A stretch of 64,000 bases of DNA from Bacillus badius NBRC 15713 (lineage in GTDB: Bacteria; Bacillota; Bacilli; Bacillales; Domibacillaceae). The stretch spans positions 1 to 64,000 of the forward strand of contig NZ_BCVF01000012.1 of the NCBI RefSeq assembly GCF_001591605.1. The letters run 5' to 3'. A program made the position numbers and the translations under genes. The notes beneath the pieces were generated by a model. It was not told where the DNA came from and did no database searches. It saw only the letters and a list, made by a program, of their open reading frames with translations. Below, in pieces: positions 35,513 through 45,764 of this stretch. The number at the start of each line of letters is the position of its first letter. The stretch's first letter is position 1.

Positions 35513-36919
35513 ATGTTTTTTCGTTCTTACTTTGATGAAAAGTTAGCTCAATACTCTTATATGGTCGCTTGTCAAAAAACCGGAGAAGCCATCGTTATTG
35601 ATCCGGCCCGTGATATTACGCCTTATGTAGAAACAGCCCAAAAGGAAGGCTTTCGATTAACAGCCGCAACAGAAACGCATATTCACGCTGATTTCGTTTC
35701 AGGAGCCCGTCAATTGGCGCATGATCACGGAGTAACATTATATTTATCAGATGAAGGCGATGAAAACTGGAAGTATCAGTACCTTGATAACCTTTCCGCT
35801 CAACTGGTGAAAGACGGCGATGTTTTCATGGTCGGCAATGTGGAATTTAAAGTAATGCATACACCAGGACATACCCCGGAAAGTATTTCATTTGTGCTGA
35901 CAGACAGAGGCGGCGGTTCAACGGAGCCAATGGGAATCTTTACTGGCGACTTTGTTTTTGTCGGTGATGTCGGCCGTCCGGACTTGCTGGAAAAAGCGGC
36001 CGGCGTAAAAGGCACAGCTGCTTCCGGAGCGGCGCAAATGTACGATTCGCTTCAGAAATTTAGACAGCTGCCGGATTATTTAGTTGTTTGGCCGGGACAT
36101 GGCGCAGGAAGTGCTTGCGGCAAATCACTCGGCGCTGTTCCACTCTCCACTGTCGGCTATGAAAAAGCTAATAACTGGGCCTTGCAGGAAATGGATAAGG
36201 AACAATTTGAAAAAGAACTTCTGAAAGATCAGCCCGAGCCTCCAAAATATTTTGCTGTCATGAAAAAAGTCAATAAGGCCGGCCCGGCTGTGCTGACGAA
36301 TGAAACGATTCCTTATGTAGAAACCTACAAAGAATTAGAGCCATATATCAGCCGAGAAGATACAATTATAGTGGATACTAGAAATGGAAATGAGTTTGCG
36401 CAAGGACATATTGAAGGCACAATCAACTTGCCGTATACCAAAATCTTTACAAACTGGGCGGGCTGGATTCTCGACTATGAAAAGCAGCTGGTGCTTATTG
36501 CAGAAGAACAACAGACCGTTCACATTCAGCATTCGCTTGAGTCAATTGGACTGGATCGTATCGCCGCATTTGCCAGCCCGAATGTTGTCAGTGAAGCACC
36601 GGAACTTGAGAAATATGCCAATATTAATGTGGATGAGTTAAAAGCCCAATACGAAAAAGAAGATGTCTATGTAGTGGACATTCGCCAGCAGGGAGAATGG
36701 GAAGCAGGACATATCCCAACAGCCCACCATCATATGCTTGGCTATTTAGAGGAAGAAGCGGATCAATTGCCAAAGGACAAAAAGCTTATTATTCATTGTC
36801 AATCCGGAGCCCGTTCTGCGATTGGAGCAAGCTTGCTTCAAGCCAAAGGTTTTAAAAACATCGAAAACCTGGCCAGCGGCTTTGCCGGCTGGAAGAACGA
36901 AAACGGACCAGTCAAATAA
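35513..36919 (+). CDS. Persulfide dioxygenase-rhodanese fusion, CstB-like
   Basis: The 468-residue protein joins a metallo-beta-lactamase persulfide dioxygenase domain (1-250) to two rhodanese domains. Iron ligands include His56, His58 and Asp60 (THIHADF) and the HTPGHTPES loop. The first rhodanese (about 265-355) has no cysteine at its active loop. The second (about 365-460) has Cys429 in HCQSGARSA. In S. aureus CstB oxidises low-molecular-weight persulfides to thiosulfate and relieves sulfide stress. The gene is preceded by two CstR operators and followed by glutaredoxin, CstR, rhodanese and TauE genes. Confidence 0.92.
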   Translation: MFFRSYFDEKLAQYSYMVACQKTGEAIVIDPARDITPYVETAQKEGFRLTAATETHIHADFVSGARQLAHDHGVTLYLSDEGDENWKYQYLDNLSAQLVKDGDVFMVGNVEFKVMHTPGHTPESISFVLTDRGGGSTEPMGIFTGDFVFVGDVGRPDLLEKAAGVKGTAASGAAQMYDSLQKFRQLPDYLVVWPGHGAGSACGKSLGAVPLSTVGYEKANNWALQEMDKEQFEKELLKDQPEPPKYFAVMKKVNKAGPAVLTNETIPYVETYKELEPYISREDTIIVDTRNGNEFAQGHIEGTINLPYTKIFTNWAGWILDYEKQLVLIAEEQQTVHIQHSLESIGLDRIAAFASPNVVSEAPELEKYANINVDELKAQYEKEDVYVVDIRQQGEWEAGHIPTAHHHMLGYLEEEADQLPKDKKLIIHCQSGARSAIGASLLQAKGFKNIENLASGFAGWKNENGPVK

Positions 36920-36940
36920 TCATAACAAGGAGGAAACAAG

Positions 36941-37171
36941 ATGAATAAAGTAACCGTCTATTCAACGAATACGTGCCCATATTGCACAATGATGAAAAAT
37001 TTTCTGAAGGAACAAGGTATTCCGTTTACAGAAGTAAACGTGCAGCAAGACCGGCAAGCGGCCCAGCGTCTAGTGGAAACAACCGGACAAATGGGTGTGC
37101 CGCAGACGGAAATTAACGGCCAATGGATTCTTGGATACGATCCGGATGCGGTCATGGCGCTGCTTAAATAA
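36941..37171 (+). CDS. Glutaredoxin-like protein
   Basis: The 76-residue protein is a small glutaredoxin/NrdH-type fold with the active site CPYC (12-15) and GVPQTEINGQWILGYDP near the cis-Pro. It has an AGGAGG site and lies 21 bases after the dioxygenase gene, before a terminator. Here it could reduce mixed disulfides or persulfides made during sulfide detoxification; this is inferred from context. Confidence 0.9.
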   Translation: MNKVTVYSTNTCPYCTMMKNFLKEQGIPFTEVNVQQDRQAAQRLVETTGQMGVPQTEINGQWILGYDPDAVMALLK

Positions 37172-37176
37172 AGAGT

Positions 37177-37222
37177 AAACAGGGTGCCCTATAAGAAATC
37201 ATTTTCGGGCGCCCTTCTTTTG
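37177..37222 (+). terminator. Terminator of the dioxygenase-glutaredoxin unit
   Basis: GGGTGCCC pairs with GGGCGCCC, followed by TTCTTTTG. Confidence 0.75.
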
Positions 37223-37292
37223 TCCCGGAAATGGCTTGAAGGATGGCAAGGGATGGCCGCAGGCAGAAAACAGGCTATGGAGGTGATTCTTC

Positions 37293-37553
37293 GTGGAATA
37301 TGGAAAAGACTTAAAGAACCGTTTAAAACGCATTGAAGGACAGGTGCGCGGCATTATGAAGATGATGGAGGAAGGAGAAGACTGTACGGCTGTTGTCACG
37401 CAGCTGAGCGCCATTCAGGGAGCTGTCGGACGTACGGCCGGCCTGATTGTCAGCAGAAATTTAGAGCAATGTATCCGGACGAATATTCAGGAAGGGGAAC
37501 CGACAGATGACCTGGTGAAAGAAGCGGTCAACCTCCTTGTAAAGAGCCGGTAA
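37293..37553 (+). CDS. cstR: CstR-type persulfide-sensing repressor (CsoR family)
   Basis: The 86-residue all-helical protein belongs to the CsoR/RcnR family. Cys31 and Cys60 match the two cysteines of the family, but the copper-binding His of CsoR, four residues before the second Cys, is replaced by Asn56 (SRNLEQC). Loss of this His with both cysteines kept marks CstR, which senses reactive sulfur by forming di- to tetrasulfide links and then leaves DNA. It starts at GTG 37293 after GGAGGTGATTC. Three matching operators lie around it. Confidence 0.9.
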   Translation: MEYGKDLKNRLKRIEGQVRGIMKMMEEGEDCTAVVTQLSAIQGAVGRTAGLIVSRNLEQCIRTNIQEGEPTDDLVKEAVNLLVKSR

Positions 37554-37569
37554 TTTTTTGAGTGAAATT

Positions 37570-37586
37570 ATACCCCATGGCGTAAT
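37570..37586 (+). promoter_or_regulatory. CstR operator 3
   Basis: ATACCCCATGGCGTAAT differs from operators 1 and 2 at one or two bases. It lies between cstR and the rhodanese gene, again just before an AGGAGGG site. A weak promoter TTGAGT (37558-37563) with TAATAG (37583-37588, 19-base spacer) overlaps it. Confidence 0.65.
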
Positions 37587-37598
37587 AGGAGGGAAAAT

Positions 37599-37958
37599 AT
37601 GACGATTGCTTTTTATCTTATCTTGACAGCAGTTGCGGTGATGGCATTAAAAAATATGATGCCGGCAGCGGGCGTGCGCCAGGTTACAGCGGCAGAATTG
37701 AAAAAGGACACGGGGAAGAAGGAAAAACAATGGATTGATGTCCGCACACCGGGAGAGTTTAAAGCCGGTCATATTGCCGGCTTTAAAAATATTCCGCTTC
37801 ATCAGCTGTCTGCCCGCTTGAAGGAACTTGATCCCCAGCAAGAAGTCGTTGTGATGTGCCAGAGCGGCATGCGCAGCCAAAAGGCTGCCCGGTTATTAAA
37901 GAAGAAAGGCTTTAAGTATATTGCCAACGTAGCCGGCGGCATCGGCGCGTGGAAATAA
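37599..37958 (+). CDS. Membrane-anchored rhodanese
   Basis: The 119-residue protein has one N-terminal membrane helix (3-22) and a single rhodanese domain (25-118) with Cys87 in MCQSGMRS, where a persulfide forms. It likely moves sulfane sulfur at the membrane. It shares the operator-controlled unit with the TauE gene, 25 bases downstream. Confidence 0.9.
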   Translation: MTIAFYLILTAVAVMALKNMMPAAGVRQVTAAELKKDTGKKEKQWIDVRTPGEFKAGHIAGFKNIPLHQLSARLKELDPQQEVVVMCQSGMRSQKAARLLKKKGFKYIANVAGGIGAWK

Positions 37959-37983
37959 AAAATAGGAAAGGGGAGAAGAACGA

Positions 37984-38769
37984 ATGGATTGGTCTATTGG
38001 CTGGATTGCTGTTATTTTTTTCATTGGATTTATTGGCTCTTTTCTATCCGGGATGGTTGGCATCGGCGGCTCTATTATTAAATACCCGATGCTCTTGTAT
38101 ATTCCGCCCATGCTGGGATTTGCGGCCTTCAGTGCCCACGAGGTTGCCGGCATCAGCGCGGTCCAAGTCTTTTTTGCAACAATTGCCGGGGTATGGGCAT
38201 ACCGGAAAAGCGAATATTTAAATAAGACGTTGATTATTTACATGGGGGCTGCCATTCTTGTCGGGAGTTTTATTGGAGGGTTTGGCTCGCAGCAGATGGA
38301 TGAATCCACTGTCAATGTGATTTATGGAGTGCTTGCTGCACTTGCTGCGGTCATGATGTTTATTCCTAAGAAAAATTTGGACGATCGGCCAATGGAGGAA
38401 GTGAAATTTAGTAAATGGCTTGCTGCCTTCTTTGCTTTCGTTGTTGGCATCGGCGCCGGGATTGTCGGAGCTGCCGGAGCATTTTTGCTTGTGCCGATTA
38501 TGCTCGTTATCTTAAAAATTCCAACGAGAATGACGATTGCCAGCTCGCTCGCTATTACCTTTATTTCCTCGATCGGTTCGACGGCCGGCAAACTTATGAC
38601 CGGACAAGTGCTGTTCATGCCGGCTGTTATTATGATAGTGGCCAGCCTTCTTGCTTCGCCGCTCGGCGCCAAAGCAGGCCAAAAAATGAACACGAAAATA
38701 TTGCAGTGGCTGCTTGCTGTCTTAATTGCGGCTACAGCCATTAAAATTTGGGTGGATATTTTAGTATAA
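37984..38769 (+). CDS. TauE/SafE family exporter of the reactive-sulfur module
   Basis: The 261-residue membrane protein has eight helices and the family repeats [17 protein letters not shown] and [20 protein letters not shown]. In the staphylococcal cst locus the TauE protein is thought to export sulfite or another sulfur anion. It is the second TauE protein in this window (see 16830) and is clearly different from it. A strong terminator follows. Confidence 0.9.
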   Translation: MDWSIGWIAVIFFIGFIGSFLSGMVGIGGSIIKYPMLLYIPPMLGFAAFSAHEVAGISAVQVFFATIAGVWAYRKSEYLNKTLIIYMGAAILVGSFIGGFGSQQMDESTVNVIYGVLAALAAVMMFIPKKNLDDRPMEEVKFSKWLAAFFAFVVGIGAGIVGAAGAFLLVPIMLVILKIPTRMTIASSLAITFISSIGSTAGKLMTGQVLFMPAVIMIVASLLASPLGAKAGQKMNTKILQWLLAVLIAATAIKIWVDILV

Positions 38770-38802
38770 AGCAAGCCCTCTCTAATGAATAGAAAGATTT
38801 AG

Positions 38803-38850
38803 GCTGCCGGCAAATTCGATAAAAATCGAGTTTGCCGGCAGCTTTTTTAT
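38803..38850 (+). terminator. Terminator of the reactive-sulfur module
   Basis: GCTGCCGGCAAA pairs with TTTGCCGGCAGC, with an inner TCGAT/ATCGA stem, then TTTTTT. The stretch to 39009 shows no supported gene. Confidence 0.92.
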
Positions 38851-39009
38851 TTTGCTGGCGGACGGGCTCGGCTGGTTTCCCTTCCGGCCGCTTCAATCAA
38901 CAGCCGTGCAATTATCCTCCCTAAAGCCGATGAGACCAGCCTTGATCGTTCTATCAGTTTCTCTGCTATGAACTTAAGGAAGATGGCCAGAAGGACTTAG
39001 AGAGAAACA

Positions 39010-39056
39010 GGAACATATGTGCGTTTATTAATAGCCAGCCAGGTTTCATTTATGAT
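39010..39056 (+). promoter_or_regulatory. LexA-type SOS box and promoter of uvrBA
   Basis: GGAACATATGTGCG (39010-39023) matches 12 of 14 bases of the Bacillus SOS box CGAACATATGTTCG. A possible promoter TTAATA (39028-39033), 17-base spacer, TATGAT (39051-39056) follows directly. Confidence 0.65.
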
Positions 39057-39160
39057 AAAATGGGGATTATGATTACTAACAATAGAAAACGGCACAAGCT
39101 TTAATAGAAAGCATGTTGATAGAACAGAATAAGCACATTTGCCAGGAGGCAGGGGGTTGA

Positions 39161-41143
39161 ATGGTGAAGAACCAATTTGAAATCGTGTCTAAATACAGCC
39201 CGCAAGGCGACCAGCCAAAAGCGATTGCTGAGCTTGTTTCGGGCATAAAGGAAGGAAAGAAGCATCAAACGCTGCTCGGAGCGACAGGGACCGGGAAAAC
39301 TTTCACGATCTCTAACGTGATTAAAGAAGTAAACAAGCCGACGCTTGTCATTGCCCATAATAAGACGCTTGCCGGCCAGCTGTACAGTGAATTTAAAGAG
39401 TTTTTTCCGAATAACGCTGTTGAGTATTTTGTCAGCTACTATGATTATTATCAGCCGGAGGCTTATGTGCCGCAGACGGATACGTTCATTGAAAAAGACG
39501 CAAGCATCAACGATGAGATTGACAAGCTGCGCCACTCGGCTACTTCTTCTTTGTTTGAGCGCAATGATGTCATCATTATCGCCAGTGTATCGTGTATTTA
39601 CGGTTTGGGTTCACCAGAGGAATATCGTGACCTCGTGATTTCCTTGCGAGCCGGGATGGAGATTGAACGGAATCAATTGCTGCGCAAGCTCGTAGACGTC
39701 CAATACGAGCGCAATGATATTGATTTTAAGCGGGGGACTTTTCGCGTGCGCGGAGATGTAGTGGAAATCTTTCCTGCCTCCCGTGACGAGCACTGTATTC
39801 GGGTGGAGTTTTTCGGAGATGAGATTGACCGGATCCGCGAAGTCGATGCGCTGACTGGGGAAATTATTGGCGACCGTGAACATGTCGCCATTTTTCCAGC
39901 TTCCCACTTCGTGACAAGAGAAGAAAAAATGAGAATTGCGATTGGCAACATTGAACAAGAGTTGGAAGAACAGCTCGCTGTTTTGCGTGCGGAAAATAAA
40001 TTGCTTGAGGCCCAGCGGCTTGAGCAGCGGACGCGTTATGATTTAGAGATGATGAGAGAAATGGGATTTTGCTCAGGCATTGAGAATTACTCGCGCCATT
40101 TAACCTTGCGCCCGCCTGGTTCCACACCGTATACACTGCTTGATTACTTTCCGGATGATTTTCTTATTGTAGTGGATGAATCACACGTGACGCTTCCGCA
40201 AATCCGGGGAATGTTTAACGGTGACCAGGCGCGCAAACAAGTGCTTGTCGATCATGGCTTCCGTCTTCCGTCAGCCAAGGATAACCGGCCGCTGAAGTTT
40301 GAAGAATTTGAAGAGCATGTGCGTCAAATTGTTTATGTATCCGCCACGCCAGGCCCATATGAGATCGAACATACTCCGCAAATGACCGAACAAATCATCC
40401 GGCCGACTGGCCTGCTTGATCCAACGGTCGACGTTCGCCCGATTGAAGGCCAGATTGATGACCTGATAAGTGAAATTAACGAGCGGACGGCTCGGAATGA
40501 ACGCGTGCTTGTAACTACGTTAACGAAGAAAATGTCTGAAGACCTAACAGATTATTTAAAGGAAATCGGTGTGAAAGTACAATATCTCCATTCTGAAATC
40601 AAGACGCTGGAACGAATAGAAATTATCCGGGATTTGCGGCTTGGCAAATTTGATGTGCTGGTAGGCATCAACTTGTTGAGAGAGGGGCTTGATATTCCTG
40701 AAGTTTCACTTGTGACGATATTGGATGCTGATAAGGAAGGGTTTCTCCGTTCGGAGCGTTCACTGATTCAGACGATGGGACGGGCTGCCCGCAATGCCGG
40801 CGGTCATGTGATTATGTATGCCGACAAAATCACCGATTCTATGGCCAAGGCGATAGAAGAGACGAAGCGGCGCCGTGAGATTCAACAGGCGTACAATGAA
40901 AAACATGGCGTTACGCCAAAAACAATTCAAAAAGACATTCGGGATGTGATCCGGGCCACGCATGCAGCGGAAGAAGCAGAAAGCTATGAAACGGCCGCTT
41001 CCAAGAAGAAATTAGCTCCGCAAGAGCGGAATCGCCTGATTGCCAGCTTAGAAAATGAAATGAAGGCGGCAGCCAAAGCGCTTGACTTTGAATTGGCCGC
41101 CCAGCTGCGTGATGCATTGTTAGAGTTGAAATCGGAAGGATGA
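39161..41143 (+). CDS. uvrB: Excinuclease ABC subunit B
   Basis: UvrB is the damage-verifying helicase-like subunit of nucleotide excision repair. The 660-residue protein has Walker A GATGTGKT near residue 40, the beta-hairpin region [16 protein letters not shown] (about 92-107), helicase motifs including DESH, and the UVR motif at the C-terminus (about 620-655) that contacts UvrC. The start follows AGGAGGCAGGGGG. It is followed by uvrA after seven bases. A LexA-like box lies about 140 bases upstream. Confidence 0.98.
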   Translation: MVKNQFEIVSKYSPQGDQPKAIAELVSGIKEGKKHQTLLGATGTGKTFTISNVIKEVNKPTLVIAHNKTLAGQLYSEFKEFFPNNAVEYFVSYYDYYQPEAYVPQTDTFIEKDASINDEIDKLRHSATSSLFERNDVIIIASVSCIYGLGSPEEYRDLVISLRAGMEIERNQLLRKLVDVQYERNDIDFKRGTFRVRGDVVEIFPASRDEHCIRVEFFGDEIDRIREVDALTGEIIGDREHVAIFPASHFVTREEKMRIAIGNIEQELEEQLAVLRAENKLLEAQRLEQRTRYDLEMMREMGFCSGIENYSRHLTLRPPGSTPYTLLDYFPDDFLIVVDESHVTLPQIRGMFNGDQARKQVLVDHGFRLPSAKDNRPLKFEEFEEHVRQIVYVSATPGPYEIEHTPQMTEQIIRPTGLLDPTVDVRPIEGQIDDLISEINERTARNERVLVTTLTKKMSEDLTDYLKEIGVKVQYLHSEIKTLERIEIIRDLRLGKFDVLVGINLLREGLDIPEVSLVTILDADKEGFLRSERSLIQTMGRAARNAGGHVIMYADKITDSMAKAIEETKRRREIQQAYNEKHGVTPKTIQKDIRDVIRATHAAEEAESYETAASKKKLAPQERNRLIASLENEMKAAAKALDFELAAQLRDALLELKSEG

Positions 41144-41150
41144 CTTGGAT

Positions 41151-44003
41151 ATGGGAATAGATAAAATTACAGTAAAAGGAGCCAGGGCGCATAATTTAAA
41201 AAACATTGATATCACCATCCCCCGTGATAAGCTCGTTGTATTGACGGGCTTATCAGGCTCGGGAAAATCATCGCTGGCGTTTGATACGATTTATGCGGAA
41301 GGGCAGCGCCGGTATGTTGAATCTTTATCCGCTTATGCCCGCCAGTTTCTCGGCCAAATGGATAAGCCGGATGTTGATGCGATTGAAGGGCTGTCTCCGG
41401 CCATTTCTATTGATCAGAAGACAACGAGCCGGAACCCGCGCTCAACGGTCGGAACAGTGACCGAAATTTATGATTATGTGCGTTTGTTGTTTGCCCGTGT
41501 CGGCCGGCCGACTTGCCCGGTTCACGGCATTGAAATTACATCGCAGACGATCGAGCAAATGGTTGACCGCATCATGCAATATGAAGACCGGACGAAGCTG
41601 CAAGTGCTTGCGCCGATTGTTTCCGGCCGGAAAGGCACGCATGCCAAAGTGTTTGAAGATATCAAGCGCCAAGGCTATGTCCGCGTGCGTGTCAACGGAG
41701 AAATGCGGGAAGTTGAGGAAGAGATTGAGCTTGAGAAAAATAAAAAGCATTCCATTGAGGTCGTGATTGACCGTGTTGTAGTAAAAGACGGCATTGAAGC
41801 CCGGCTCGCTGATTCCCTGGAAACGGCATTGAAGCTCGGGGAGGGCAATGTCATTATCGATGTTATCGGCCGCGAGGAATTGCTGTTTTCAGAGCATCAT
41901 GCCTGCCCGCATTGCGGTTTTTCCATAGGGGAACTTGAGCCGCGCATGTTTTCTTTCAATAGTCCGTATGGAGCCTGTCCGACATGTGACGGTCTCGGAT
42001 CGAAGCTGAAAGTAGATGTGGACTTAGTTATTCCTAACCCGGAGTTAAGCTTGAAGGAGCATGCGATTGCCCCATGGGAGCCGACAAGCTCACAATATTA
42101 TCCGCAGCTGCTAGAAGCGGTTTGCCATCATTACGGCATTCCGATGGATGTGCCTGTCAAGGAGCTGGATAAAGCGCAGCTTGATAAAGTTTTAAACGGA
42201 TCAGGACGGGAACGGGTTCATTTCCGCTATGAAAACGACTTTGGCCAAATCCGGGAAAATGACATTATGTTCGAAGGTGTCCTTAACAATATTGAGCGCC
42301 GGTATAAAGAAACAAGCTCGGATTATATCCGGGAGCAAATGGAAAAGTATATGGGACAGCAAAAGTGTCCGACCTGTAAAGGATACCGTCTCAAAAAAGA
42401 AAGCTTGGCCGTGAAAATCAATGGCCTGCATATTAGCGAGGTCACTGATTTTTCGATCGAAGAAGCAGAGCAATTTTTCGAGCGCCTGTCATTAACAGAA
42501 AAAGAAATGCAGATCGCCCAGTTAATTTTACGTGAGATCCGCGAGCGGCTTGGCTTTTTAGTCGATGTAGGCCTGGATTATTTAACGCTTAGCCGTTCAG
42601 CTGGTACGCTGTCGGGAGGAGAAGCCCAGCGGATCCGCCTGGCTACCCAAATCGGCTCACGATTGACCGGTGTTCTCTATATTCTCGATGAGCCGTCTAT
42701 CGGGCTTCATCAGCGTGATAACGACCGTTTAATCAGCACCATGCAAAATATGCGAGATATCGGCAATACACTGATTGTGGTCGAGCACGATGAAGATACG
42801 ATGATGGCCGCTGATTATTTAATTGATGTGGGACCTGGGGCCGGCGTGCATGGCGGTGAAATTGTGGCAGCCGGTACGCCGGAAGAGGTCATGAACGATC
42901 CGGCTTCGCTGACCGGCCAGTATTTGTCAGGGAAAAAGTTTATCCCGCTGCCAGCCGATCGCCGCGCACCGGATGGCCGCTGGGTGGAAGTAACAGGCGC
43001 AAAAGAGAACAATCTGAAAAATGTAAAAGCTAAATTCCCGCTTGGTACATTTATTGCTGTGACCGGGGTGTCCGGTTCGGGAAAAAGTACGTTAATTAAC
43101 GACATTCTTTATAAAACTCTTGCGCAAAAGCTGCAGCGCTCCAAGCAAAAGCCGGGCAAGCACGGCACGATCAAAGGGATCGAGCATCTTGATAAAGTGA
43201 TTGACATTGATCAGTCGCCGATCGGGCGGACGCCTCGTTCTAATCCGGCTACTTACACCGGTGTTTTTGATGATATTCGCGAAGTATTTGCCTCGACCAA
43301 TGAAGCGAAAGTCCGCGGCTACAAAAAAGGGCGATTCAGCTTCAATGTGAAGGGCGGCCGCTGTGAAGCATGCCGCGGAGACGGGATTATCAAAATCGAA
43401 ATGCACTTTTTGCCGGACGTGTATGTGCCATGTGAAGTATGCCATGGCAAGCGCTACAACCGCGAGACGCTGGAAGTGAAATATAAGGGCAAAAATATTG
43501 CAGATGTTCTTGCTATGACAGTAGAGGATGCCCTGGAGTTTTTTGAAAATATTCCTAAAATTAAACGTAAGCTACAGACGATTGCAGATGTCGGCCTTGG
43601 TTATATCAAGCTGGGACAGCCGGCGACGACACTGTCTGGAGGAGAAGCACAGCGCGTGAAGCTTGCTTCGGAACTGCACCGCCGCTCGACCGGCCGTTCG
43701 TTTTACATCTTGGACGAGCCGACGACCGGCCTGCATGTGGATGATATCGCCCGCCTGCTCACTGTGCTGCAGCGGCTGGTGGAAAACGGCGACACCGTTC
43801 TTGTGATTGAGCACAACCTTGATGTGATCAAGACGGCAGATTACATCGTCGACCTTGGCCCTGAAGGCGGCGATAAAGGAGGAACCATTGTAGCTTCCGG
43901 CACGCCTGAAGAAGTGGCGGCAGCAGAAGGGTCCTACACTGGTCATTATTTAAATAGAGTATTAGCCCGCGAGCGCCAGAGAGTGGAGCACATAGAAAGC
44001 TAA
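41151..44003 (+). CDS. uvrA: Excinuclease ABC subunit A
   Basis: UvrA is the dimeric ABC ATPase that finds DNA lesions and loads UvrB. Started at ATG 41151 (the frame also offers TTG 41145) it has 950 residues. Visible features are Walker A sites GLSGSGKSS near 32 and GVSGSGKST near 643, zinc-binding CxxC motifs (CPHCGF...CPTC, and CEACRGDG...CEVC), and two LSGGEAQR signatures. It is translated together with uvrB. Confidence 0.98.
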   Translation: MGIDKITVKGARAHNLKNIDITIPRDKLVVLTGLSGSGKSSLAFDTIYAEGQRRYVESLSAYARQFLGQMDKPDVDAIEGLSPAISIDQKTTSRNPRSTVGTVTEIYDYVRLLFARVGRPTCPVHGIEITSQTIEQMVDRIMQYEDRTKLQVLAPIVSGRKGTHAKVFEDIKRQGYVRVRVNGEMREVEEEIELEKNKKHSIEVVIDRVVVKDGIEARLADSLETALKLGEGNVIIDVIGREELLFSEHHACPHCGFSIGELEPRMFSFNSPYGACPTCDGLGSKLKVDVDLVIPNPELSLKEHAIAPWEPTSSQYYPQLLEAVCHHYGIPMDVPVKELDKAQLDKVLNGSGRERVHFRYENDFGQIRENDIMFEGVLNNIERRYKETSSDYIREQMEKYMGQQKCPTCKGYRLKKESLAVKINGLHISEVTDFSIEEAEQFFERLSLTEKEMQIAQLILREIRERLGFLVDVGLDYLTLSRSAGTLSGGEAQRIRLATQIGSRLTGVLYILDEPSIGLHQRDNDRLISTMQNMRDIGNTLIVVEHDEDTMMAADYLIDVGPGAGVHGGEIVAAGTPEEVMNDPASLTGQYLSGKKFIPLPADRRAPDGRWVEVTGAKENNLKNVKAKFPLGTFIAVTGVSGSGKSTLINDILYKTLAQKLQRSKQKPGKHGTIKGIEHLDKVIDIDQSPIGRTPRSNPATYTGVFDDIREVFASTNEAKVRGYKKGRFSFNVKGGRCEACRGDGIIKIEMHFLPDVYVPCEVCHGKRYNRETLEVKYKGKNIADVLAMTVEDALEFFENIPKIKRKLQTIADVGLGYIKLGQPATTLSGGEAQRVKLASELHRRSTGRSFYILDEPTTGLHVDDIARLLTVLQRLVENGDTVLVIEHNLDVIKTADYIVDLGPEGGDKGGTIVASGTPEEVAAAEGSYTGHYLNRVLARERQRVEHIES

Positions 44004-44106
44004 GATGCAGCGGTTGGCAGATGCTTGCAAAAATAGTGAAACTTTTTCTTTTGATCTTCGTAAGAATGAACAGAAAGCCAATTCTTAAATGAATGGAGTG
44101 CCTGAG

Positions 44107-45276
44107 ATGAACGAAGAGAAAAAACGAATTTTAGAAATGGTGGAATCAGGTTTAATTTCAGCAAGTGAAGGCTTAACTTTGCTGGAGGCTCTGGATAAAG
44201 AACCTTCGAAGCAAGCATACAAAGAGCGGCGGGACAGCTTCTTCGATGAGCTGATCGGTCTTGGCCAAAAGCTGAGCGGCACCGCAGAAAAGAAAAGCGA
44301 GCCATCCGGCGCTTCCGCTAACCAGCCAAAGGATAAGCTCTTTCAGTTTGTCCAGTCGGCTGTCCAGAAGCTCAAGGATTTTGAACTTCCGCTCGGAAAA
44401 ACAGCCGAATTCTCGCATACGTTTCAAGAAACAGACTTTACTCCGAAGCGCATTAAGGCAGAAGTGGCGAGCGGCAGCTTTACGATTAAGCCTTGGACGG
44501 AAAGCGGCGTAAAGGCAGAGTGCCACGTTAAAATCTACGGGGCTGACAACGAAGATGAAGCAAGAGAATCGTTCATCAAGAACAGTGTTTTTTATGCGCG
44601 TGAAGACAAGCTCTCCTTCTCGGTCGGCTTAAAGCTAATGAAAGTGGACACAGTTTTGTATGTGCCGGAAACTGCTGTCCATGATATTTCTGTCAAGCTG
44701 TTTAACGGCTCCTTCGCCATGCGCGACATGGAAGTGCAAGAGCTGGAAGTAAAAACAGCTAACGGCAAAATTGAAGTGAAAAAATCGAAGGTGGGCGACT
44801 TTGAAGGAGAAACGGGCAATGGCCAAATCTTCTTCGTTGATTGTGAAGGCAAAAAAGTGGAAGCCAGCTCGTTTAACGGAGCTGTTCATGTTATCGGCTC
44901 GGTTGGCTACACGGATATTAAATCCTTTAACGGCAACGTTCTTTGTGATTTAAAGTCCGATGCCGCCCACACGGTTAAAGCCCAAGCGGTAACCGGAAAC
45001 ATTGAAGTGTATGTGCCGGATCATATGGCGATGAAGGGGATGCTGCGCACCAATCTTGGCTCCCTGTTGCTTCCTGAATCTGGAATGAAAAAAATAATGG
45101 AAAAAGAGGAAATGGTTCAGAAGCTTGTCCGTTTTGAGAGCGAAAAAGAAGCGACTGGCCAAGTAGTCATCGACGCAGAAACAAAAACGGGAACAGTTTC
45201 CGTAAAAACAACGTTATTTCATGAAGCATCGAATGATGGAGAGAATGAACCGCCCTCTATTCCCGAAGGTAAGTGA
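44107..45276 (+). CDS. yvlB: YvlB-type DUF4097 protein
   Basis: The 389-residue protein has an N-terminal SHOCT-like helical part (EEKKRILEMVESGLISASEGLTLLEAL) and a C-terminal beta-helix adhesin-like DUF4097 domain (about 105-350) with repeated short strands and Gly/Asn turns. The start at 44107 follows a GGAG site; the frame opens at 44089. In B. subtilis yvlA-D follow uvrA and belong to the sigma-W envelope-stress regulon. Here yvlA and yvlC are absent. The exact role is unknown. Confidence 0.88.
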   Translation: MNEEKKRILEMVESGLISASEGLTLLEALDKEPSKQAYKERRDSFFDELIGLGQKLSGTAEKKSEPSGASANQPKDKLFQFVQSAVQKLKDFELPLGKTAEFSHTFQETDFTPKRIKAEVASGSFTIKPWTESGVKAECHVKIYGADNEDEARESFIKNSVFYAREDKLSFSVGLKLMKVDTVLYVPETAVHDISVKLFNGSFAMRDMEVQELEVKTANGKIEVKKSKVGDFEGETGNGQIFFVDCEGKKVEASSFNGAVHVIGSVGYTDIKSFNGNVLCDLKSDAAHTVKAQAVTGNIEVYVPDHMAMKGMLRTNLGSLLLPESGMKKIMEKEEMVQKLVRFESEKEATGQVVIDAETKTGTVSVKTTLFHEASNDGENEPPSIPEGK

Positions 45277-45281
45277 TAAAG

Positions 45282-45632
45282 ATGAATTGGATCATAGGTA
45301 TTTTAGTTAATGCAGTCTTGTTTATTGCCATTTCCGGCTATTTTACAGGCCTGCACGTAGATAGCTTTTTATCGGCGGTTATTGCTAGTGTTGTTTTGTC
45401 CATCTTAAACATGATTGTCAGACCGCTGCTTGTTCTTTTTACTTTGCCGATTACTTTTTTGACGCTTGGTCTTTTCCTGTTTGTCATTAACGCTGCTACA
45501 TTGCTTTTGACAGACAGCATCATGGGCTCTGCATTTGACATTTCCGGCTTTGGCATGGCGCTTCTTATCGCCGTCATTATGGCAATTGTCAACCTGGCTC
45601 TGCAGATGACCATCCTTAAAAAAAATGACTGA
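45282..45632 (+). CDS. yvlD: YvlD-type membrane protein (holin-4-like family)
   Basis: The 116-residue protein has four membrane helices and the family motif LNMIVRPLLVLFTLPITFLTLG. The start ATG 45282 lies six bases after the yvlB stop; an overlapping GTG at 45273 is possible. The family is linked to envelope stress and, in B. subtilis, to lantibiotic tolerance. A very long hairpin terminator follows. Confidence 0.88.
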   Translation: MNWIIGILVNAVLFIAISGYFTGLHVDSFLSAVIASVVLSILNMIVRPLLVLFTLPITFLTLGLFLFVINAATLLLTDSIMGSAFDISGFGMALLIAVIMAIVNLALQMTILKKND

Positions 45633-45657
45633 TTGCTCCTGTTGAGCGAAAAGCAAA

Positions 45658-45726
45658 AGCCAGCCTTCTCCGCCATTATCTGTCGAGCAGCAACGACAGA
45701 AAAGCGGAGAAGGCTGGTTTTATTTT
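45658..45726 (+). terminator. Long hairpin terminator of yvlBD
   Basis: CCAGCCTTCTCCGC pairs with GCGGAGAAGGCTGG, and an inner CTGTCG/CGACAG stem closes the loop, followed by TTTTATTTT. Confidence 0.9.
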
Positions 45727-45764
45727 ATGAGGAAACACAGTTTTTTGCCGCCTCGGCATTTTCT

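Noticed and set aside
38322-38774. 150-residue ORF antisense to the TauE gene
   Set aside because: A low-complexity mirror of the membrane helices of TauE with no start signals.
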